Origin: Sellimonas sp963559135
Lineage (GTDB): Bacteria; Bacillota; Clostridia; Lachnospirales; Lachnospiraceae
NCBI GenBank assembly: GCA_963559135.1
Contig: CAUWJP010000009.1
Location: 22,363-86,362, forward strand
DNA: 64,000 nt
Direction of reading: 5' to 3'
The position numbers and the translations under genes were made by a program. The stretch's first letter is position 1. The number at the start of each line of letters is the position of its first letter. The notes under the pieces were generated by a model, which worked only from the letters and a program-made list of their open reading frames with translations, had not been told where the DNA came from and did no database searches. Of this stretch, positions 59,204 to 64,000 are shown in pieces.

Positions 59204-59441
59204 CTGTGAATGTGTCAGTAGGATATCTGATCTCCGCCAGAGAGAAGGAGCCGCAGGCTGGAAGCTCCTTTCGACTTGACAGATATGACGAATTTCCCAC
59301 AGGAGCTGCATTTCTGAACAGAGAGTAAGAAATGACGTGTAGTGCACGTTACGCATACAAGAGAGCCTGTCTTTTTTACGGCAGGAATCAGGGTGGTACC
59401 GCGGATTGATTCTCCGTCCCTTTTGGGGACGGAGTTTTTTT
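59204..59441 (+). ncRNA. T-box leader (phenylalanine)
   Basis: The invariant T-box AGGGTGGTACCGCG is at 59390-59403, pairing with an uncharged tRNA acceptor end. A Stem I (about 59204-59302) is closed by CTGTG and CACAG, with AGTA and distal AGAGAG. A Phe codon TTC at 59294-59296 is the likely specifier, with TTC at 59270-59272 the alternative. The terminator CTCCGTCCC/GGGACGGAG plus seven T ends at 59441. Uncharged tRNA-Phe should prevent termination and turn on pheST. This fills the gene-free 59015-59463 stretch along with the promoter and repeat. Confidence 0.93.
59412..59441 (+). terminator. T-box regulated terminator
   Basis: CTCCGTCCC (59412-59420) and GGGACGGAG (59426-59434), then seven T. 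The 5' arm competes with the antiterminator that contains the T-box. Confidence 0.93.
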
Positions 59442-59463
59442 ATTTAAGCTAAGGAGGAAAATC

Positions 59464-60483
59464 ATGAAAGAAAAGCTTCAGAGCATCAAAGAAGAAGCAT
59501 TAAAGCAGATCCAGTCTGCCGATATGCCGGAAAAATTAAATGATGTACGTGTCAGGTTTTTAGGTAAAAAAGGAGAACTGACAGCAGTTCTCAAAGGAAT
59601 GAAAGATGTAGCAGCAGAGGAACGTCCGAAAGTCGGACAGATGGTCAATGAAGTCCGCCAGGAAATAGAGGGACTTTTGGATGAGACAAAGAAAAAGATG
59701 GATGCAAAGATCCGGGAAGAAAAATTAAAAGCCGAAGTGATCGACGTTACGCTTCCATCCAAAAAAAATGTAGTGGGACATCGTCATCCGAACACAATCG
59801 CGCAGGAAGAGGTGGAGAGGATCTTCATCGGAATGGGATATGAAGTAATTGAAGGACCGGAGATCGAATACGATCTCTATAACTTTGAAAAGCTCAACAT
59901 CCCGGCGGATCATCCGGCAAAAGATGAGCAGGATACATTTTATATCAATAAGGACATTGTGCTCAGAACCCAGACTTCCCCAGTACAGGCGCGTGTCATG
60001 GAGCAGGGAAAACTTCCGATCCGTATGATCTCTCCTGGAAGGGTATTCCGTTCTGACGAGGTGGATGCAACGCATTCTCCGTCCTTCCATCAGATCGAAG
60101 GACTTGTTGTAGATAAAAATGTTTCTTTTGCGGATCTGAAAGGAACGCTGGAAGTTTTCGCGAAAGAGATGTTCGGACCGGAGACAAAGACGAAATTCCG
60201 TCCGCATCATTTCCCATTCACAGAGCCAAGCGCCGAAGTGGATGTGACATGTTTCAAGTGTGGAGGAAAGGGCTGCCGTTTCTGTAAGGGATCCGGATGG
60301 ATCGAGATCCTTGGCTGCGGAATGGTACATCCGCACGTGCTGGAAATGTGTGGAATTGACCCGGATGAATATACCGGTTTCGCATTCGGTGTAGGGCTTG
60401 AGCGAATTGCCCTTCTGAAATATGAGATCGATGACATGAGACTGCTGTACGAAAACGACATCAGATTTTTAAAGCAGTTCTAA
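59464..60483 (+). CDS. pheS: Phenylalanyl-tRNA synthetase alpha subunit
   Basis: Catalytic subunit of the alpha2-beta2 PheRS, which charges tRNA-Phe. 339 residues. An N-terminal coiled-coil region (about 1-90) binds tRNA. The class II catalytic core follows, with motif 2 in QTSPVQARVM and ISPGRVFRSDEVDATHSPSF, and motif 3 in GFAFGVGLERIALL. A zinc-like CFKCGGKGCRFCKGSGW stretch is present. AGGAGG precedes ATG 59464. It is under T-box control and co-transcribed with pheT. Confidence 0.97.
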   Translation: MKEKLQSIKEEALKQIQSADMPEKLNDVRVRFLGKKGELTAVLKGMKDVAAEERPKVGQMVNEVRQEIEGLLDETKKKMDAKIREEKLKAEVIDVTLPSKKNVVGHRHPNTIAQEEVERIFIGMGYEVIEGPEIEYDLYNFEKLNIPADHPAKDEQDTFYINKDIVLRTQTSPVQARVMEQGKLPIRMISPGRVFRSDEVDATHSPSFHQIEGLVVDKNVSFADLKGTLEVFAKEMFGPETKTKFRPHHFPFTEPSAEVDVTCFKCGGKGCRFCKGSGWIEILGCGMVHPHVLEMCGIDPDEYTGFAFGVGLERIALLKYEIDDMRLLYENDIRFLKQF

Positions 60484-60504
60484 GATAAGGGAGGAAAAAA
60501 GATC

Positions 60505-62922
60505 ATGAATACATCATTATCATGGATTAAAGCATATGTCCCGGATCTGGACGTGACAGAGCAGGAATACACAGACGCCATGACACTGTCCGGAACTAAA
60601 GTAGAGGGATATGAAAAGATGGATGAAGATCTGGACAAGATCGTGGTAGGACAGATTGAGAAGATCGAAAAGCATCCGGATGCGGATAAGCTGGTTATCT
60701 GCCAGGTGAATATCGGAAGCGAGACAATCCGGATCGTAACCGGAGCGCCGAATGTGGAAGAAGGACAGAAGGTACCGGTTGTTCTCGTGGGAGGACGTGT
60801 AGCAGGCGGACACGATGGAAGCAGAACAAAAGGCGGAATTGAGATCAAAGCCGGAAAACTGCGCGGCGTGGACAGCTACGGTATGATGTGCTCTATCGAA
60901 GAACTTGGTTCTACAAAAGAAATGTATCCGGAAGCACCGGAAAACGGAATCTATATTTTCCCGGATGATGTGGAAGTCGGTGCGGACGCCATTGAGGTGT
61001 TGGGACTTCACGATGCGGTATTTGAATATGAAGTAACATCCAACCGTGTGGACTGCTTCAGCGTGATTGGAATTGCAAGAGAAGCAGCGGCAACATTCGG
61101 AAAGAGCTTCTATCCGCCGGTTGTCAAAGAGACCGGAAATGAGGAGAATGCTTCTGACTATATCAAAGTAACTGTAAAGAATCAGGACCTTTGCTCCAGA
61201 TACTGTGCAAGAGTCGTAAAAAATATTAAAATCGGACCGTCTCCGAAGTGGATGCAGAGAAGACTTGCATCTGTCGGAATCCGCCCGATCAACAATCTTG
61301 TCGATATCACAAATTACGTGATGGAAGAGTATGGACAGCCGATGCACGCTTACGATCTGGATACAATCGCTGGAAAAGAAATTATTGTCAGAAACGCGGA
61401 AGATGGCGAGGCATTCACGACACTGGACGGTCAGGAGAGACATCTCGATAAAGATGTGCTGATGATCTGTGATGGTGAAAAATCTATCGGAATTGCCGGA
61501 ATCATGGGAGGAGAAAACTCCATGATTACAGACCATGTACATACCGTTCTATTTGAGGCAGCATGCTTTGACGGAACGAATATCCGGAAGTCCAGCAAAC
61601 GTGTAGGTCTGCGTACCGATGCATCCGGAAAATTTGAAAAAGGACTGGATCCGAACAATGCAAAAGCAGCGATTAACCGTGCATGTCAGCTTGTAGAAGA
61701 GATGGGCGCAGGTGAAGTGGTCGGAGGAATCGTGGATGTATATGGAAAGGTGAAAGAGCCTGTCCGTGTTCCATTTGACGCAGATGCCATCAATCGTCTT
61801 CTTGGAACAGAGATTTCCAAAGAAGAAATGCTTGGCTACCTTGCAAAAGTAGAACTTGCCTACGATGAAAAGACAAACGAGATCGTGGCTCCAACATTCC
61901 GTCATGATATTTTCCGCATTGCGGATCTGGCAGAGGAAGTGGCAAGATTCTACGGCTATGACAATATTCCGACCACACTTCCAAAAGGAGAGGCAACAAC
62001 AGGAAAACTTTCCTTCAAGCAGAGAATCGAGGCTTCCGCAAGAGAAATTGCAGAGTTCTGCGGATTCAGCCAGGGCATGACATATTCTTTTGAAAGCCCG
62101 AAAGTATTTGATAGACTTCTGCTTCCGGAGGATGCGCCGGAACGTCAGGCAATCCAGATTTCCAATCCGCTTGGAGAGGATTACAGCATTATGCGTACCA
62201 TTTCCCTGAATGGAATGTTGACCTCCCTTGCAACCAACTATAACCGGAGAAACAAAGATGTAAGGCTTTATGAGCTTGGAAATATTTATCTTCCAAAATC
62301 ACTGCCTCTTACCGAACTTCCGGAAGAGCGGATGCAGTTTACACTTGGAATGTATGGAGAAGGCGATTTCTTCAGCATGAAAGGTGTTGTGGAAGAATTC
62401 TTTGAAAAGATCGGTATGCGCAAAAAAGAACAGTATGATCCAAATGCAGGCAAATCCTTCCTGCATCCGGGACGCCAGGCAAATATTGTCTATGAAGGAA
62501 CTGTAGTCGGATATCTTGGAGAAGTTCATCCGGAAGTTGCGGACAATTACGGTATTGGAGGACGCGCATACGTTGCAGTCATCGATATGCCGGAAGTGGT
62601 TGCGCACGCAACATTTGACCGCAAATACAGTGGAATTGCAAAATTCCCGGCTGTGACAAGAGATATCAGTATGGTAGTTCCAAAAGAAATTCTTGCAGGT
62701 CAGATTGAAGCAATGATCGAGCAGAGAGGCGGAGACATTCTGGAAAGCTATAATCTGTTTGACTTGTACGAAGGTGCACAGATTAAAGAAGGATACAAAT
62801 CCATCGCATATTCGATTGTATTCCGTGCAAAAGACAGAACCCTTGAGGAAGCTGACGTGACGAAAGCCATGAAGAAAATCCTCAATGGTTTGGAAAGCAT
62901 GGGTATCGAACTGAGACAGTAA
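60505..62922 (+). CDS. pheT: Phenylalanyl-tRNA synthetase beta subunit
   Basis: Large subunit of PheRS, 805 residues. The domain order is visible: an N-terminal B1 region, an EMAP/OB tRNA-binding domain (about 40-150) with IEKHPDADKLVICQVNIG, a B3/B4 editing domain with EVTSNRVDCFSVIGIAREAA, a B5 domain, the core class II-like fold, and a C-terminal FDX-ACB anticodon-binding domain (from about 710) with AKFPAVTRDISMVVP. It removes mischarged Tyr and positions tRNA-Phe. It follows pheS by 21 bases. Confidence 0.97.
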   Translation: MNTSLSWIKAYVPDLDVTEQEYTDAMTLSGTKVEGYEKMDEDLDKIVVGQIEKIEKHPDADKLVICQVNIGSETIRIVTGAPNVEEGQKVPVVLVGGRVAGGHDGSRTKGGIEIKAGKLRGVDSYGMMCSIEELGSTKEMYPEAPENGIYIFPDDVEVGADAIEVLGLHDAVFEYEVTSNRVDCFSVIGIAREAAATFGKSFYPPVVKETGNEENASDYIKVTVKNQDLCSRYCARVVKNIKIGPSPKWMQRRLASVGIRPINNLVDITNYVMEEYGQPMHAYDLDTIAGKEIIVRNAEDGEAFTTLDGQERHLDKDVLMICDGEKSIGIAGIMGGENSMITDHVHTVLFEAACFDGTNIRKSSKRVGLRTDASGKFEKGLDPNNAKAAINRACQLVEEMGAGEVVGGIVDVYGKVKEPVRVPFDADAINRLLGTEISKEEMLGYLAKVELAYDEKTNEIVAPTFRHDIFRIADLAEEVARFYGYDNIPTTLPKGEATTGKLSFKQRIEASAREIAEFCGFSQGMTYSFESPKVFDRLLLPEDAPERQAIQISNPLGEDYSIMRTISLNGMLTSLATNYNRRNKDVRLYELGNIYLPKSLPLTELPEERMQFTLGMYGEGDFFSMKGVVEEFFEKIGMRKKEQYDPNAGKSFLHPGRQANIVYEGTVVGYLGEVHPEVADNYGIGGRAYVAVIDMPEVVAHATFDRKYSGIAKFPAVTRDISMVVPKEILAGQIEAMIEQRGGDILESYNLFDLYEGAQIKEGYKSIAYSIVFRAKDRTLEEADVTKAMKKILNGLESMGIELRQ

Positions 62923-62937
62923 AGAGGAACTGGCATC

Positions 62938-63966
62938 ATGATGAAAAAAGAAGACTTTTATTTTGAACTGCCGCAGGAACTGATCGCTCAGGACCCGTTG
63001 GAAGACCGCTCCGGATCCAGACTTCTTGTCCTTGACAAGGAGTCTGGTGAAATTGAGCACAGAACCTTCCGGGATATCAAGGAATATCTTGAACCGGGAG
63101 ACTGCCTGGTCATCAATGACACTAAGGTCATTCCAGCCCGCCTGATCGGGTCTAAAGTGGGAACGAATGCAAAGATCGAGATCCTGCTTTTAAAGAGAAA
63201 AGAAAATGACATCTGGGAAACCCTTGTAAAACCTGGCAAAAAGGCAAAGCCGGGAACGAAAATCAGTTTTGGAGAAGGGCTTCTCGTTGGAGAAGTTATT
63301 GACGTAGTAGATGAGGGAAACCGTCTGATTCAGTTTTCCTACGAAGGAATCTTTGAGGAGATTCTGGATCAGCTTGGGCAGATGCCGCTTCCGCCGTATA
63401 TTACACATCAGCTGGAGGACAAAAACCGCTATCAGACCGTGTATGCAAAACACAGCGGGTCCGCGGCTGCCCCGACGGCAGGACTTCATTTCACGCCAGA
63501 GCTTCTGGAAGAGATCAAAGAAAGTGGTGTGGAGATCGCTCATGTAACGCTCCATGTTGGTCTTGGAACTTTCCGGCCGGTGAAAGTGGAAAATATACAG
63601 GAACACCATATGCATTCGGAGTTCTACCGAATTGAGGCTTCCGAAGCAGAGAAAATCAACCGGGCAAAACGGGAAGGACATCGGGTCATCTGTGTAGGAA
63701 CGACGAGTTGCCGGACCGTAGAATCGGCGGCAAAACCGGATGGAACACTGACAGAATGTAGTGGATGGACCGAGATTTTTATTTATCCGGGATACCAGTT
63801 CAAGGTGTTGGACTGCCTTTTGACGAACTTCCATCTCCCGGAGTCAACTCTGATCATGTTGGTCAGCGCGCTGGCAGGAAGAGAGCATGTACTTCATGCA
63901 TATGAAGAAGCAGTAAAAGAACGCTATCGGTTCTTTAGCTTTGGCGATGCTATGCTGATACGGTAA
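62938..63966 (+). CDS. queA: S-adenosylmethionine:tRNA ribosyltransferase-isomerase
   Basis: Transfers and isomerises the ribose of SAM onto preQ1-modified tRNA, making epoxyqueuosine. 342 residues, full length. Motifs include FYFELPQELIAQDP, NDTKVIPARLIG, AAPTAGLHFTPELL, THVTLHVGLGTFRPV-like sequence and LLTNFHLPESTLIMLVSAL. AGAGGA lies 9 bases before ATG 62938; the next ATG (62941) is the alternative. It follows pheT by 15 bases and may share its transcript. Confidence 0.96.
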   Translation: MMKKEDFYFELPQELIAQDPLEDRSGSRLLVLDKESGEIEHRTFRDIKEYLEPGDCLVINDTKVIPARLIGSKVGTNAKIEILLLKRKENDIWETLVKPGKKAKPGTKISFGEGLLVGEVIDVVDEGNRLIQFSYEGIFEEILDQLGQMPLPPYITHQLEDKNRYQTVYAKHSGSAAAPTAGLHFTPELLEEIKESGVEIAHVTLHVGLGTFRPVKVENIQEHHMHSEFYRIEASEAEKINRAKREGHRVICVGTTSCRTVESAAKPDGTLTECSGWTEIFIYPGYQFKVLDCLLTNFHLPESTLIMLVSALAGREHVLHAYEEAVKERYRFFSFGDAMLIR

Positions 63967-64000
63967 CAGCAGAATAAAAAAGAAAACTGGAAGCAGAAAA

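Noticed and set aside
1..64000. CRISPR arrays, insertion sequences, prophage, tRNA or rRNA genes
   Set aside because: No regularly spaced repeats, transposase or integrase frames, phage modules, or tRNA cloverleaf/CCA patterns were found on either strand.

Overview
This 64 kb window looks like a core chromosomal segment of a low-to-mid G+C Gram-positive anaerobe, most likely a gut Lachnospiraceae (Clostridia). The grounds are the gene families (a DUF6465-like protein, YesM/YesN two-component pairs, a Phe T-box before pheST, a lysine riboswitch, a eukaryotic-type HisA), strong AGGAGG ribosome sites, and mostly co-directional gene blocks. I see no rRNA, tRNA, CRISPR array, insertion sequence or prophage.

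Layout. 1-2.5 kb (minus): typA followed by a PAP2-family phosphatase that runs off the left edge. 2.7-6.5 kb: a tandem-OB SSB-like protein, dapA, dapB, a small lipoprotein and a stand-alone eukaryotic-type hisA. 6.6-14.4 kb: secA, prfB (with a programmed +1 frameshift), an ACT-domain protein, hom, an ApgM-like proposed homoserine kinase, and lysC (with an internal ribosome site for a beta subunit). 14.5-15.4 kb (minus): a CYTH-domain protein and an XRE regulator. 15.5-23.8 kb: a lipoprotein, then the protein quality-control run tig-clpP-clpX-lon, then engB and an AI-2E-family membrane protein.

23.9-40.3 kb is a sugar locus interrupted by two other genes. It holds a ribulokinase-like FGGY kinase with a LacI/CcpA-type operator, a NUDIX hydrolase, a lysine-riboswitch-controlled NhaC-family transporter (probable lysine permease), an AraR-type regulator, araA, a YesN/YesM two-component pair, a YtfQ-RT-YjfF-like sugar ABC transporter and an aldose 1-epimerase. 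The transporter's binding-protein gene carries one in-frame amber codon, so it is broken as sequenced.

40.4-52 kb: a DUF6465-like Lys/Ala-rich protein; a membrane protein behind a long leader with a 7-codon ORF and a 14-bp hairpin; a PHP phosphoesterase; an aldehyde dehydrogenase; feoAB (minus); leuCD; a second NhaC-family antiporter; thrC and a small membrane protein. 52-58 kb: a MoxR/DUF58/transglutaminase cluster, 6S RNA, and a SpoIID/LytB protein. 58-64 kb: a BrkB-family membrane protein, a phenylalanine T-box riboswitch with pheS-pheT, and queA.

Taken together, the window carries much of aspartate-family amino-acid synthesis (lysC, hom, dapA, dapB, thrC, a proposed homoserine kinase and a lysine transporter). 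These genes sit in several blocks and are controlled by RNA-based and translational devices visible in the sequence.
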